NCBI RefSeq assembly: GCF_006829085.1
Contig: NZ_BJTC01000014.1
Location: forward strand, 62,001 to 126,000
Reading direction: 5' to 3'
DNA from: Chryseobacterium sp. ON_d1
Lineage (GTDB): Bacteria; Bacteroidota; Bacteroidia; Flavobacteriales; Weeksellaceae
Length of the DNA: 64,000 nt
Of the stretch, positions 16,768-25,631 are shown piece by piece (within the stretch, counting starts at the first letter, position 1; every line of letters starts with the position of its first letter). The notes under the pieces were generated by a model. It saw only the letters and a list, made by a program, of their open reading frames with translations. It was not told the origin of the DNA and searched no databases. A program made the translations under genes and the position numbers.

Positions 16768-17565
16768 TTACATCTCAATGAAATTAACAGCCATTTTGTT
16801 CTGGGTATTTAAATATTGTTTAGGAGTCAGCCCGATATTGTTTTTAAATTCTCTGATAAGATGGGACTGATCAGAGTATCCCGCTTCATAAGAAAGAAAG
16901 GCCATATTTTTATCCTCAATTTCATTATTGATAAGGCTTAAAAAGTAATGAAGACGGATAATATTACCATATTTTTTGGGAGACATTCCTATATAATATT
17001 CAAATTTCCGCTCTAAATGACGTTCAGAATACCCGGTGAAATGCTGCATATTTCGGGAAGACACCGTTCCTTTATTTTGAAGAAGATATTGTTGTATAGA
17101 TGCTATAAGATGATGGTCATTACTTATCCCTTCAGATAAAAAATGAGTAAAAAACAAATTCAGATCATGGATTATCCATAAAGGGTCCGTTTTATTAAAA
17201 AGTTTTTCCTGAAATACTTCCAGCTTATCTTTCATTACATTTTCTGCAGAAATAACCTGATTTCTAATTTCCATTGCTGAACTTTTCAAAAGGATGTTTA
17301 AAAAGTAAGGCTGGAATACAACTGCAATCAAAGAAAACCGGCCTTTTGATGCAAAATCTTTATATCCGTTCAAAGTTCCATAGAAAAAGGAAAGGGGCAT
17401 CCTATCCTCAGAAGCTCCGGAATACAGATTCATATCTCCTGATAGAATAAGTCCGGAACTTCCATCCGTAAAGAGCCTTAAACTTCTTATATCCTCTCTG
17501 GAATTTTCCAGAAAAATATAATGTCTGATATAAGGTGCTAAGTGTTTGGGAGGTGAAATCTGCAT
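16768..17565 (-). CDS. AraC family regulator with DUF6597-like N-terminus
   Basis: A 265-residue regulator. The N-terminal half has the pattern ISPPKHLAPYIRHYIFLE and the FFYGTLNG region typical of DUF6597, and the C-terminal HTH_18 spans about 165-262 (FTGYSERHLERKFEYYIGMSPKKY, YSDQSHLIREFKNNIGLTPKQY, each seen in parts). It precedes the nitrilase gene by 66 bases on the same strand and diverges from the PPOX gene. Confidence 0.88.
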   Translation of the reverse strand: MQISPPKHLAPYIRHYIFLENSREDIRSLRLFTDGSSGLILSGDMNLYSGASEDRMPLSFFYGTLNGYKDFASKGRFSLIAVVFQPYFLNILLKSSAMEIRNQVISAENVMKDKLEVFQEKLFNKTDPLWIIHDLNLFFTHFLSEGISNDHHLIASIQQYLLQNKGTVSSRNMQHFTGYSERHLERKFEYYIGMSPKKYGNIIRLHYFLSLINNEIEDKNMAFLSYEAGYSDQSHLIREFKNNIGLTPKQYLNTQNKMAVNFIEM

Positions 17566-17725
17566 TCATCAAATGTACATAAAACTTATTGATTGAAGGA
17601 AATCAATACAAGGTACCACATTTTAGTTCCTTTTGGTCAGGTATTTGAATGATTTTATACATACAATTCATTATTCGCTGAATGTGGATTCTTCAACCAA
17701 TGCCAATCACTTAAAATATTATATT

Positions 17726-18232
17726 ATGTCAACACAAAATCTCACCCACCTTGAAGCGATCAAAAAGATTAAAGAACTGTCAGAAAAAGCCAGAATCTGT
17801 ATGTTCTGTACAGAGTTGGAAGCGGTTCCTGTCAATTCAAGACCAATGACACTGCAGGAGACGGACGACAGCGGAAATCTGTGGTTTATCAGCAGTGGTA
17901 CCAGCAACAAGAATTTTGAAATAAAAGAAGACCGGAGAGTACAGCTGTTTTTTATGAACAACATTGATTCCCAATACCTTTCGGTGTATGGTGAAGCTTC
18001 AGTTTATAAAGACAAAGCTACTATAGAAGACAAATGGTCTCCTCTCGCTAAAGCATGGTTTGACGGGAAAGATGATCCCAATGTTACGATTATCCGTGTG
18101 GAGCCTGGAGAAACCTATTATTGGGACACGAAAGCAGGAAAACTGGTGAGTCTCTTTAGCTTTGTTGCTGCTGCAATAACCGGAAATAAGACAGATAATT
18201 CTGACGGTGTAGAAGGAAATGCAATAATTTAA
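17726..18232 (+). CDS. Pyridoxamine 5'-phosphate oxidase family (general stress) protein
   Basis: A 168-residue FMN-binding split-barrel protein related to B. subtilis general stress protein 26. The pattern CMFCTELEAVPVNSRPMTLQ followed by GNLWFISS and VQLFFMNN is typical. The ATG at 17726 (MSTQNLTHLEA) is chosen; an earlier TTG- or GTG-type start at 17633 would add a stretch with no resemblance to the family. It is a single gene ended by the hairpin at 18294-18319. Confidence 0.88.
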   Translation: MSTQNLTHLEAIKKIKELSEKARICMFCTELEAVPVNSRPMTLQETDDSGNLWFISSGTSNKNFEIKEDRRVQLFFMNNIDSQYLSVYGEASVYKDKATIEDKWSPLAKAWFDGKDDPNVTIIRVEPGETYYWDTKAGKLVSLFSFVAAAITGNKTDNSDGVEGNAII

Positions 18233-18293
18233 TAGGCAGAATTTAATTTTATCAAAGATAGAATGCTTGTGCCTTAGCATTTACAACAATAAA

Positions 18294-18319
18294 AAACGGC
18301 TCAGGAAATTGAGCCGTTT
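18294..18319. terminator. Bidirectional intrinsic terminator
   Basis: A perfect 10-bp stem AAACGGCTCA/TGAGCCGTTT with a 6-base loop lies between the PPOX gene (+) and the thioredoxin-like gene (-). A/T runs flank both sides. Confidence 0.8.
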
Positions 18320-18336
18320 ATACAAGATTAATACGG

Positions 18337-18570
18337 TTAATTTTTCACATCTTCCATAGATGCTCCAAAATTAATATGAAGCACATTGCCGTTTGGTGTT
18401 ACTAAGGCAGGCACAGATTTTACACCAGCCTTTTCAGCGTTTTCTATGCTGTTTCTGTCATTACCCAAATGGATAATTTCAACGTTTTCTGAACCTATAA
18501 GATTAATGATATCATGTTCTGCGCTGATACATACAGGGCATCCTGCATGATAAAAAATGGATTTTTTCAT
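18337..18570 (-). CDS. Small thioredoxin/glutaredoxin-like protein
   Basis: A 77-residue redox protein with a CPVC active site (Cys 11, Cys 14) and the cis-Pro region KSVPALV. It lacks a signal peptide and has the size of NrdH/glutaredoxin-like domains. It lies nine bases after the aldolase-like gene, as the third gene of the cupin/aldolase/thioredoxin operon divergent from a MocR regulator. Confidence 0.85.
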   Translation of the reverse strand: MKKSIFYHAGCPVCISAEHDIINLIGSENVEIIHLGNDRNSIENAEKAGVKSVPALVTPNGNVLHINFGASMEDVKN

Positions 18571-18579
18571 ATGTCTGTA

Positions 18580-19464
18580 TTAATTAATAAGGGTTTTAAT
18601 AATGTTTTTTAATTCTTCGGTTTCTTTGTCATGTAGAGGCTTCAGTGGACTTCTCAAATTCCCGCCATTTTCACCCAGAATATTAAGACCTGCTTTTACA
18701 GCCCTTGGCAATCCTTTATTTACAATAAATTTTAAAAGATCAAACTGTTGGTAAAAAATCTCTTTTGCTCTTTCAGGATTTCCTTCCTCAACTGCATTAT
18801 AAAGGCTGATATTCAATTCTGGGATAAGATTTGGAGCTGCTGTACACCACCCTCTCGCCCCTGCAGAAAATGCAGCCAATGCCAAAGGATTGGAACCGTT
18901 ATAGAATGCCACTTCTTCACCCAATTCTCTTCTCAGATAATGCATCCTCTGAACATCTCCCGTGCTTTCTTTGATCATTGTGACATTAGGAATTTCAAGC
19001 AGTCTTTTCAGCAGATCCGGGGACATGTCTACTCCACTTGTTGCCGGATTATTATAGGCCATAATCGGGATAGAAATCTTACTGGCTACTGCATCATAAT
19101 GAGCTACAATTTCATCGTCAGTAAGCTTCCAGTAGCTCATAGGAATGATCATTACGGCATCAGCACCCGCTTTCTCAGCAAACTGAGCATGATGAATGGT
19201 TTTCTCTGTGGTAAGATTCGAAACCCCTACAAGGGTCGGAATTCTGCCTTTCACCTGCTGCAAAGTAGCTTCTGTGACTTCTTCTTTTTCTTCATCAGAC
19301 AGGTAAGGCATGACTCCTGTACTGCCCAATGGAGCAATTCCATGGCTTCCGGAAATAATCAGTCTTTCCACGAGATGCTTAAAAAGAGGAATATCTACTT
19401 TCTCATTGTCATCAAATGGAGTTATGGGATAGGCAATAATCCCTTTGAATAGTACATTTTTCAT
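18580..19464 (-). CDS. Dihydrodipicolinate synthase/N-acetylneuraminate lyase family aldolase
   Basis: A 294-residue class I aldolase TIM barrel. The Schiff-base Lys 165 lies in MIKESTGD, Tyr 137 in MAYNNPATSG, and the GSTG motif is at 47-50. It is not the housekeeping dapA by context: it sits between a cupin and a thioredoxin gene, divergent from a MocR regulator, as catabolic paralogues often do. The true substrate (a 2-keto acid aldol) is undetermined. Confidence 0.88.
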   Translation of the reverse strand: MKNVLFKGIIAYPITPFDDNEKVDIPLFKHLVERLIISGSHGIAPLGSTGVMPYLSDEEKEEVTEATLQQVKGRIPTLVGVSNLTTEKTIHHAQFAEKAGADAVMIIPMSYWKLTDDEIVAHYDAVASKISIPIMAYNNPATSGVDMSPDLLKRLLEIPNVTMIKESTGDVQRMHYLRRELGEEVAFYNGSNPLALAAFSAGARGWCTAAPNLIPELNISLYNAVEEGNPERAKEIFYQQFDLLKFIVNKGLPRAVKAGLNILGENGGNLRSPLKPLHDKETEELKNIIKTLIN

Positions 19465-19482
19465 GTTTTTACTGGTTTAAAA

Positions 19483-19938
19483 TTAAAGATCTCTTCCTTC
19501 CTCTTCTCTCAATGCAACGCCCAGATTCTGCAACTGAGGGGCATTTTCACAGGCAATATATTTGGCAGGCTCCGTATCACTCATATTCTGATGTTTATGC
19601 CATGCCCATGAAGGAATATATACTGCATCACCAGCTTCCCAATAGACCCTTTCATCCTCCACTTCTGTCCAGCCCCTTCCTTCGATGACAAATAATACGG
19701 TTTCATACGTATGACGATGTCTGTTGGTTTGCTGGCCTGGAGTTAATCCACCAATCGTCATGCTGACATTCTTACTTGGAAGATCCACAAAGAAAACAGG
19801 ATGTTTTCTTTCTGTAGAAAACTGATTGTGCTCGCCTGCTTTTTCTACATTTTTGTGTATCAGATGGCTTGGTTTTGTATACTTTGGTCTTGCATAAGTT
19901 TCGTGAAAGTCTTTAGAACTGAATTGTTTTTTGTCCAT
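19483..19938 (-). CDS. Cupin domain protein
   Basis: A 151-residue single cupin. The metal motif is seen in TNRHRHTYETVLFVIEGRGW (His pair and Glu) and the second motif in DAVYIPSWAWHKHQN. The start is ATG at 19938 (MDKKQFSS); a longer frame to 19980 lacks support. It is the first gene of the operon that continues with the aldolase; a TAATTTTG -7 element lies upstream at 19978-19985. Confidence 0.85.
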   Translation of the reverse strand: MDKKQFSSKDFHETYARPKYTKPSHLIHKNVEKAGEHNQFSTERKHPVFFVDLPSKNVSMTIGGLTPGQQTNRHRHTYETVLFVIEGRGWTEVEDERVYWEAGDAVYIPSWAWHKHQNMSDTEPAKYIACENAPQLQNLGVALREEEGRDL

Positions 19939-19977
19939 GATTTTTAAATTATTATGGTTTTGTGCTTTATTGCATGA

Positions 19978-19985
19978 CAAAATTA
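19978..19985 (-). promoter_or_regulatory. -7 element of the cupin operon
   Basis: On the minus strand this reads TAATTTTG, matching TAnnTTTG, about 40 bases before the cupin ATG. The inverted half-sites TGGACT (19995-20000) and AGTCCA (20033-20038), which could be the MocR operator, lie just upstream. Confidence 0.5.
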
Positions 19986-20039
19986 TTTTATATTTGGACT
20001 GTTTAAATGATTCAGTTTTTACATAAATAGATAGTCCAG

Positions 20040-21470
20040 ATGTTGCGACCTTGGAAATTAGAATTAGAAATTGATAAAAAGCTTGATAAAGCTGTTTATT
20101 TACAGATTGCAGATACCGTTATCACTGATATCCGTTCAGGAAGATTAAAGCCCGGAGATGCACTTCCCGGAAGCCGGAACCTTGCCCAAGCTTTAAAGAT
20201 CAACAGGAATACCGTTGTGGAAGCCTATCAGGTTCTTATTAATGAAGAATGGGTGATTTCCAAAGAACGGAAAGGAATTTTTGTATCAGAAAATCTTCCT
20301 GCTTTACATGAGAAAAAAACAGATAGAATACAGGATTCTTTGAATCAGCAGATGATTTCCAACGGGATGCTAATCAATTATGATGACGGGCATCCTGACA
20401 GTAAGATTGCACCGGTAACAGAGCTGGCAAGAGCGTACAGACAAATTTTCAGCATTAAAGCCAAGTGGCAGATGATGGGCTATGGTAATGAGCACGGTGA
20501 TGTGGAATTCCGTAAAACCATTTCCCAGATGCTTAATCATCAGCGTGGAATGCATATTCATGAACATGAAATTTCTATTACACGGGGTAGCCAGATGGGA
20601 ATGTTTCTGACGGCTCAGACCCTTTTAAATTCCGGCGACAGCGTTATTGTGGAAGATCCGGGATATCAGCCGGCGTGGCGGGCATTTGAATATGCAGGAG
20701 CTCAACTTTTACCTGTATCTGTAGATCAGGAAGGAATCAGTATTGAAGCCGTCGAAATGCTTCTTACCAAATATCAGAATATAAAAGCTATTTATATTAC
20801 TCCACACAGACAGTATCCTACAACAGTTACCTTGAGCCTGTCAAGAAGATTAAGACTGATTGAGCTGTCAAATCAGTACAATATAACCATCATTGAAGAT
20901 GATTATGATAACGAATTTCATTTCGGATACCGCCCTATACTGCCTATTTCAAGTTTTCCGGAGCTTCAGCATTATGTGTATATCGGAACTTTGAGTAAGG
21001 TAGTAGCACCTGCTCTGAGAATCGGTTATCTGGCTACTAAAAATCAGGATTTACTGAAAAGAATTGGTCATCTGAGGAAGATTATTGATGTTCATGGAGA
21101 TGTCATTATGGAACAGGCTGTCCTTCAGCTGATCAGAGAAGGTGCCATTAAAAAGCATATCAGAAAAGCAACAGCTCACTATAAAAACAAAAGAGATTTC
21201 GTTTTTGAACTGTTGAAAAAATATATGGCAGCTATTGCAGATTTTACACTGCCTGAAGGTGGTCTTGCCTTTTGGATCGTTCCTAAAATTCAATTGGATT
21301 GGGATCTGGTAACCGCTCTTTTATTGGAAAAAAACATTAAAATTATTCACCCCAAACAGTACAGCCAAAATCAGATCAACGGCTTCAGATTGAGTTATGG
21401 AGCGCTTTCTGAAGAGCAGCTGGAACAAAGTATTCCTTTGATTGCTGAAGTTTTTTCGAACTTTTTTTAA
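20040..21470 (+). CDS. MocR-type PLP-dependent transcriptional regulator
   Basis: A 476-residue fusion of an N-terminal winged-helix GntR domain (about 12-80, PGDALPGSRNLAQALKINRN) and a class I aminotransferase-like domain (about 110-470). The PLP-binding Lys 320 lies in the motif GTLSKVVAPALRIGYL, with an upstream IIEDDYDNEF motif. MocR proteins regulate pyridoxal-, amino-acid- or GABA-linked genes. It is divergent from the cupin/aldolase/thioredoxin operon with a 101-base shared gap and is the likely regulator of it. Confidence 0.9.
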   Translation: MLRPWKLELEIDKKLDKAVYLQIADTVITDIRSGRLKPGDALPGSRNLAQALKINRNTVVEAYQVLINEEWVISKERKGIFVSENLPALHEKKTDRIQDSLNQQMISNGMLINYDDGHPDSKIAPVTELARAYRQIFSIKAKWQMMGYGNEHGDVEFRKTISQMLNHQRGMHIHEHEISITRGSQMGMFLTAQTLLNSGDSVIVEDPGYQPAWRAFEYAGAQLLPVSVDQEGISIEAVEMLLTKYQNIKAIYITPHRQYPTTVTLSLSRRLRLIELSNQYNITIIEDDYDNEFHFGYRPILPISSFPELQHYVYIGTLSKVVAPALRIGYLATKNQDLLKRIGHLRKIIDVHGDVIMEQAVLQLIREGAIKKHIRKATAHYKNKRDFVFELLKKYMAAIADFTLPEGGLAFWIVPKIQLDWDLVTALLLEKNIKIIHPKQYSQNQINGFRLSYGALSEEQLEQSIPLIAEVFSNFF

Positions 21471-21618
21471 CCGCAGATTTCACAGATTTACACAGATGTT
21501 TGGGCAATAAAAATCAAGGTTTTTTTTAACTTTAGTGAGCTTCTCCGCAGTTTATCTTTAATTTAAAATCAAATTAATCATTTGAATAACAGTGCTTTGA
21601 AGCCTGAGCTTATTAAAA

Positions 21619-22755
21619 TTACTCTACTTCAAAAACAGCCTGAATCTCTACAGAAGAACCCACAGGAATTGATGATGCTCCCAGAGTGGCTCTGGCATGT
21701 TTTCCTTTGTCTCCGAATATTTCTACGGTCAGGTCAGAAGCCACATTCATAAGGTCTGCATGCTTTGTATAATCGTCTTTTGTGTTGAAAATTCCTGTTA
21801 GCTGAACACATTGTTTTACTCTGCTCAAATCCCCTCCTACAGCTTCATTCAATACTGAAATGATGTTAAGCATGGTAACTCTGGTAGCTTCTTTTACCTG
21901 CTGTTCATTTACTTCAACACCTAACTTCCCGGGATTGAAGATTTTACCGTCTTTCAAAGCAACCTGATTAATGAATACCAGATTTCCGGAACGTACAAAA
22001 GGCTGGTAATTTCCTGCCGGTTTGGGAACCTGTGGAAGTGTGATATTTTTCTGCTTCAATATTTCACTGAAATTCTGATGGTGACTGACTTCTTGTACAG
22101 TTTTTTTAGGCCGTGTATTCTTTATTGCTAATGCTATTTTTGCAAAATTTTCTCCTTGTAATTGAGCAATATTACGTTCTCCTTTTGTAGGTCTTTCAAC
22201 ATCTTTTAAAGAAGTCATACTGGTCACTCCTAAAACGGTATTTCCTTGTGGAATAGCTTTATTAAGTTCCTCTGTCCCACGGATTCCGTTAGATACCAGT
22301 ACCATACCATGTACGGCAAGACTATTCCAGAACGCCTGAAGAGCAAGCTCCTTTCCTGCTCCGCTTCCTGCAGACATAAAAACTGTAGCGGGGACGCCTT
22401 CCAAGGAATGGTTGGTCCATAGCTGAACCGTTTTGGACAAAAACTCGCTCATCCCGGTACTGATATTCCCGAAATAAACCGGTGAGCCAAATGCTATCCC
22501 GTCATAATCCGTCAGTTCATCAACAGTTGCAACAGGCAGATTTTTCAAACTGGGATTTTGTGATGCTTTGACTAATTTAATATAAGGAACTGCATTATTT
22601 CCACTTTCAATTCCTTTGGCTACTTCCCTGGCCAGTTCGTAAGTTCCGCCATTATCTGAATGGATAAGAACCAATATTTTTGCTTTATTCTGTGCCATGA
22701 TGTTGGTCGTATTAGATAATAAAATTAAAATAAAAAAAAAACATAATTTTTTCAT
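21619..22755 (-). CDS. Secreted flavodoxin (WrbA-like)-RidA fusion protein
   Basis: 378 residues: a signal peptide (1-21, ending NIMAQ), a flavodoxin/NAD(P)H-quinone-oxidoreductase-like domain (about 25-205, with GSPVYFGNISTGMSEFL), a linker, and a RidA/YjgF domain (about 240-378). The RidA part keeps the conserved Arg in ARATLGASSIPVGSSVEI. RidA hydrolyses enamine/imine intermediates in the cytosol; an exported fusion with a flavodoxin-like domain is unusual. The gene stands alone on the minus strand between larger gaps. Whether FMN binds in the periplasm is unknown. Confidence 0.85.
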   Translation of the reverse strand: MKKLCFFFILILLSNTTNIMAQNKAKILVLIHSDNGGTYELAREVAKGIESGNNAVPYIKLVKASQNPSLKNLPVATVDELTDYDGIAFGSPVYFGNISTGMSEFLSKTVQLWTNHSLEGVPATVFMSAGSGAGKELALQAFWNSLAVHGMVLVSNGIRGTEELNKAIPQGNTVLGVTSMTSLKDVERPTKGERNIAQLQGENFAKIALAIKNTRPKKTVQEVSHHQNFSEILKQKNITLPQVPKPAGNYQPFVRSGNLVFINQVALKDGKIFNPGKLGVEVNEQQVKEATRVTMLNIISVLNEAVGGDLSRVKQCVQLTGIFNTKDDYTKHADLMNVASDLTVEIFGDKGKHARATLGASSIPVGSSVEIQAVFEVE

Positions 22756-23183
22756 GCTGAATAAGATAGTTTGTATTTATATTTAAGTTGTTTAAACTTT
22801 ACCAAACTATAAAAGGCTTCATCTTAAAACACCTAAGTAAGTTTAAAATGATACCGCAGAAAAGTTCACTTAAGATGAAAATCAAAGATTTTCACAAAAT
22901 TTAGGCTACTTATTACGCATAAGCTTTGGTTCTGAAAAAACTTAAGTATTTAAAAACTTTTGTGCTTAAAATAATGATTATAAAAGTTTAAACAACCTCA
23001 TTAATAATGCAGGTATTATATTGACACTACAAAATTACTTATAGCGTTTTTATTGAATTTGCCAAAATATAGATACAAAACGACAAAATAAAATGTGAAC
23101 TGAGGTCAAAAACGGAAAGCCAGATTTGTAGATTCTATCGAAAATTTACCTCATCATCCTTTTCCATCATGCAGGCAAAAAAG
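22756..23183. other. Intergenic region with short repeats
   Basis: About 430 AT-rich bases without a convincing frame. A small hairpin GAAAATCAAAGATTTTC lies near 22877, and CTTAAG/TTTAAAC words repeat. Nothing else recognisable. Confidence 0.5.
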
Positions 23184-23840
23184 TCAGGGAGTCTCATCAT
23201 GAGGCATATCAACCGGTTTTGATTCGGGAGAACCTTTTTCGCGAAGCCATATGGATAAAATAACCAGTGAGGCTACAGCGAGAAATTCACTCTGCCAGTT
23301 CTGAAAAGATTCAAACCAAAATCTTGATTCTGAAATATACTGTATTGCCGTTACGGCCGGTTTGCTTTTCATCAGCTGTTCATCATTAAAATCCTTAAGG
23401 CTTCCATAGAAATGTAAGATAAAACTGGCCAGAAAGAGAATGGCAAAAGCAAGAGATAAAGAATGTTTATAGAGTTTCAGCCATATCCCTCCTTTTTTGA
23501 CAGGCCATGGCGCTTTGAGATGTGGTACAGGCTCCCTGTCAACATCTTCCTCTTCTGTCATAGATTTCGACTCACTGGAGCCTTTCTGCCTCAGAGAAAT
23601 CGTTAATAAAACATAAAGCATCATCTGAAGAAATTCGCTTTCCCAGTTTTCAAAAGTAGCCTGTATAAAATGGCCGCTATGAATATATTCACCGATCTTT
23701 AAAGCAGGCTGTCCGTTTTCAACGAGTTCTTTGTTTTCTGTTTTCCAGCCCATAAAAAACTGTCCTGCAAGAAAAATGACCATCAGCGTAATCAGAACAA
23801 TACTTAAGCTGTTGCGATATAAGAAACTGGTGCGTGCCAT
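23184..23840 (-). CDS. DUF6766 family membrane protein with internal duplication
   Basis: A 218-residue membrane protein made of two tandem copies. Each copy has a basic YxxSLS start, a hydrophobic helix, then FxNWxSEFLxxxxxVxLxIxLRxKGSxESK; residues about 8-90 match about 125-210. This is the DUF6766 pattern, and the function is not known. It is the last gene of the long stress operon, 48 bases after the Rieske-FAD gene. Confidence 0.85.
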   Translation of the reverse strand: MARTSFLYRNSLSIVLITLMVIFLAGQFFMGWKTENKELVENGQPALKIGEYIHSGHFIQATFENWESEFLQMMLYVLLTISLRQKGSSESKSMTEEEDVDREPVPHLKAPWPVKKGGIWLKLYKHSLSLAFAILFLASFILHFYGSLKDFNDEQLMKSKPAVTAIQYISESRFWFESFQNWQSEFLAVASLVILSIWLREKGSPESKPVDMPHDETP

Positions 23841-23888
23841 ATAATTTAAAGTTTAAAATTCAAGGTCCAAAGTTTTAGATGTAGCGTT

Positions 23889-25418
23889 TTATGGATCATG
23901 TTTCTGATAAGGGAATACTTTCTGCAGATTCCTGGTTGTGGGTCCCGTAAGAATTTTTCCATTCACATTGAATCTGGAGCCATGGCACGGGCAGTCCCAG
24001 CTCAGCTCTGCACTGTTCCACCGTACTTCACAACCTGCGTGCGGACAGGTACTTCTCAGGAGATGTAATGTGCCGTCAATCTCTTTGTACAGGGCATAAG
24101 ATTCTGATTCGTACCGGATGACTTTAGCTTCTCCCTCACCAATTTCTGAAAAGGATTCTACTTTATCTTTAAAAATTTTATCTTTTACGAAGTCAAAGGC
24201 TACTGTTGCATTTTCTTTCACAAAATCTGAGAATCCTGCAATAGGTTTGATTCTTGAAGGATTGAACAGGTTGCCATATTTACTTTCTCCCGTAACAATC
24301 AGATCATGCAGGATCTGTGATGAAAGTGTTCCGAATATCATCCCGTTTCCTCTGAACCCTGTGGCAACAAAAATTCTTTCCTTACTGCCGGGAAGCTTTC
24401 CAATATATGGAAGGCCGTCCACCGGCTCATAATATTGGCTGGACCAGCTATAATACACTGTTTCCACATCAAAGTATTCTCTGACATAATTTTCGAGTTT
24501 TGAAAAGCATTCTCCGGTATCTTCAGCATGTCCTGTTTTATGGTCTTCCCCACCTGCAATCAAAAGGTTTTCACCTTCAATATTCTGAATACGGTAATAA
24601 TGATAAGGCTCGCAGAGGTCATAACCCAGTGCCCACGGATAGCGGTCGTTTTTCAGAGTAAATGCCATCGCATAACATCTGTAAGGAGCATTGGTAAAAT
24701 GAAGGAGATTGACTCCCGGTGGTATATGGGTAGCATAGACCACATTTTCAGCTTTTATTTCTCCTTTTGAAGTTTTTAAAACAACATATTCTTTCTGCTC
24801 ATCATGACCTTCACAAAGACAGTTTTCCTGAACAGAGCCACCCAGCTTTATGAAAGCCTCACAGAGCCCTCTGATATATTTTATCGGATGAAAATGTCCC
24901 TGTCCGGGAATAACTACTGCCTCTTTGAACGGTATTGGAAAAGGAGTTTCATTCACATAGCTCATTTCATGACCTACTTTATCAGCCCCTTCCACAATAT
25001 TTTTCAATTGTTCCTGCTGCTTTTCATCCAACGCAAAAAGATAGGCTGATTTTCTGGTAAAATCGCAGCTGATATTGTACCGATGAATCCGGTCTTCAAT
25101 CATTTCAATGGCATCATCTCCGGATTCTGCATAAAGTCTGGCTTTTTCAAGTCCAAAATCCCTGATGGCCTCGTTGAAGGTGGTATCGAAGAAATTATTT
25201 AAATGAGCTGTTGTTCCTCCTGTTGTTCCGAATCCGATATTGGCAGCCTCCAGAATGATGCATTTCTTTCCGGATTCCTGCAGCTTCAGTGCTGTTGACA
25301 CACCTGTAATTCCGCCGCCGACTATGGCAACATCAAATATCTGGCTGAGATCAGTTTCTGCAGAAAATTTTCTGACTTCTTCCTGCCATATACTTTTTCT
25401 TGCACCGTCTCTGTACAT
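23889..25418 (-). CDS. FAD-dependent oxidoreductase with C-terminal Rieske domain
   Basis: 509 residues. An N-terminal DAO-fold FAD domain (about 28-410; GGGITGVSTALKLQESG) is followed by a Rieske [2Fe-2S] domain (about 420-509). The ligands are Cys 458/His 460 (CPHAGC) and Cys 476/His 479 (CPCH), with the accompanying disulfide Cys 463 and 478. The domain order matches gamma-glutamylputrescine-oxidase-like/Rieske proteins of stress islands. It is cotranscribed with a preceding small lipoprotein gene. The substrate is probably an amine or amino acid; this is inference from the DAO family. Confidence 0.88.
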   Translation of the reverse strand: MYRDGARKSIWQEEVRKFSAETDLSQIFDVAIVGGGITGVSTALKLQESGKKCIILEAANIGFGTTGGTTAHLNNFFDTTFNEAIRDFGLEKARLYAESGDDAIEMIEDRIHRYNISCDFTRKSAYLFALDEKQQEQLKNIVEGADKVGHEMSYVNETPFPIPFKEAVVIPGQGHFHPIKYIRGLCEAFIKLGGSVQENCLCEGHDEQKEYVVLKTSKGEIKAENVVYATHIPPGVNLLHFTNAPYRCYAMAFTLKNDRYPWALGYDLCEPYHYYRIQNIEGENLLIAGGEDHKTGHAEDTGECFSKLENYVREYFDVETVYYSWSSQYYEPVDGLPYIGKLPGSKERIFVATGFRGNGMIFGTLSSQILHDLIVTGESKYGNLFNPSRIKPIAGFSDFVKENATVAFDFVKDKIFKDKVESFSEIGEGEAKVIRYESESYALYKEIDGTLHLLRSTCPHAGCEVRWNSAELSWDCPCHGSRFNVNGKILTGPTTRNLQKVFPYQKHDP

Positions 25419-25441
25419 AATTATATTTTTTGCAGTTAAAC

Positions 25442-25606
25442 TTACCTGATGTTCAGGGTATCGCTTTCAGGGATTCCTGGTTTAGCCGTATTGGCAGGAC
25501 TGTTCTTCTGGTCTCTTTTTCTGTTCTCATCTTCGTCAATATTACATCGGCAGGAAGTAAGGGCAAATAAGCTGATTACGCTTAAAACAAGTGCTGTTGT
25601 TTTCAT
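25442..25606 (-). CDS. Small lipoprotein (54 aa)
   Basis: A frame of 54 codons on the minus strand. It starts with a basic n-region, a hydrophobic stretch and a lipobox LTSC with Cys 19, then a short charged Asp/Glu/Lys-rich tail. It sits between the SDR gene at 25632 and the Rieske-FAD gene with only short gaps, so it is part of the operon. I do not recognise a family. Confidence 0.65.
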   Translation of the reverse strand: MKTTALVLSVISLFALTSCRCNIDEDENRKRDQKNSPANTAKPGIPESDTLNIR

Positions 25607-25631
25607 ATTATAAGATTTAGGATTTTACTAT

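Noticed and set aside
18748..19452. 234-codon open frame antisense to the aldolase gene
   Set aside because: It lies entirely inside the well-supported DHDPS-family gene, is Cys/His/Phe-rich as antisense frames of AT-rich genes are, and has no recognisable domain.
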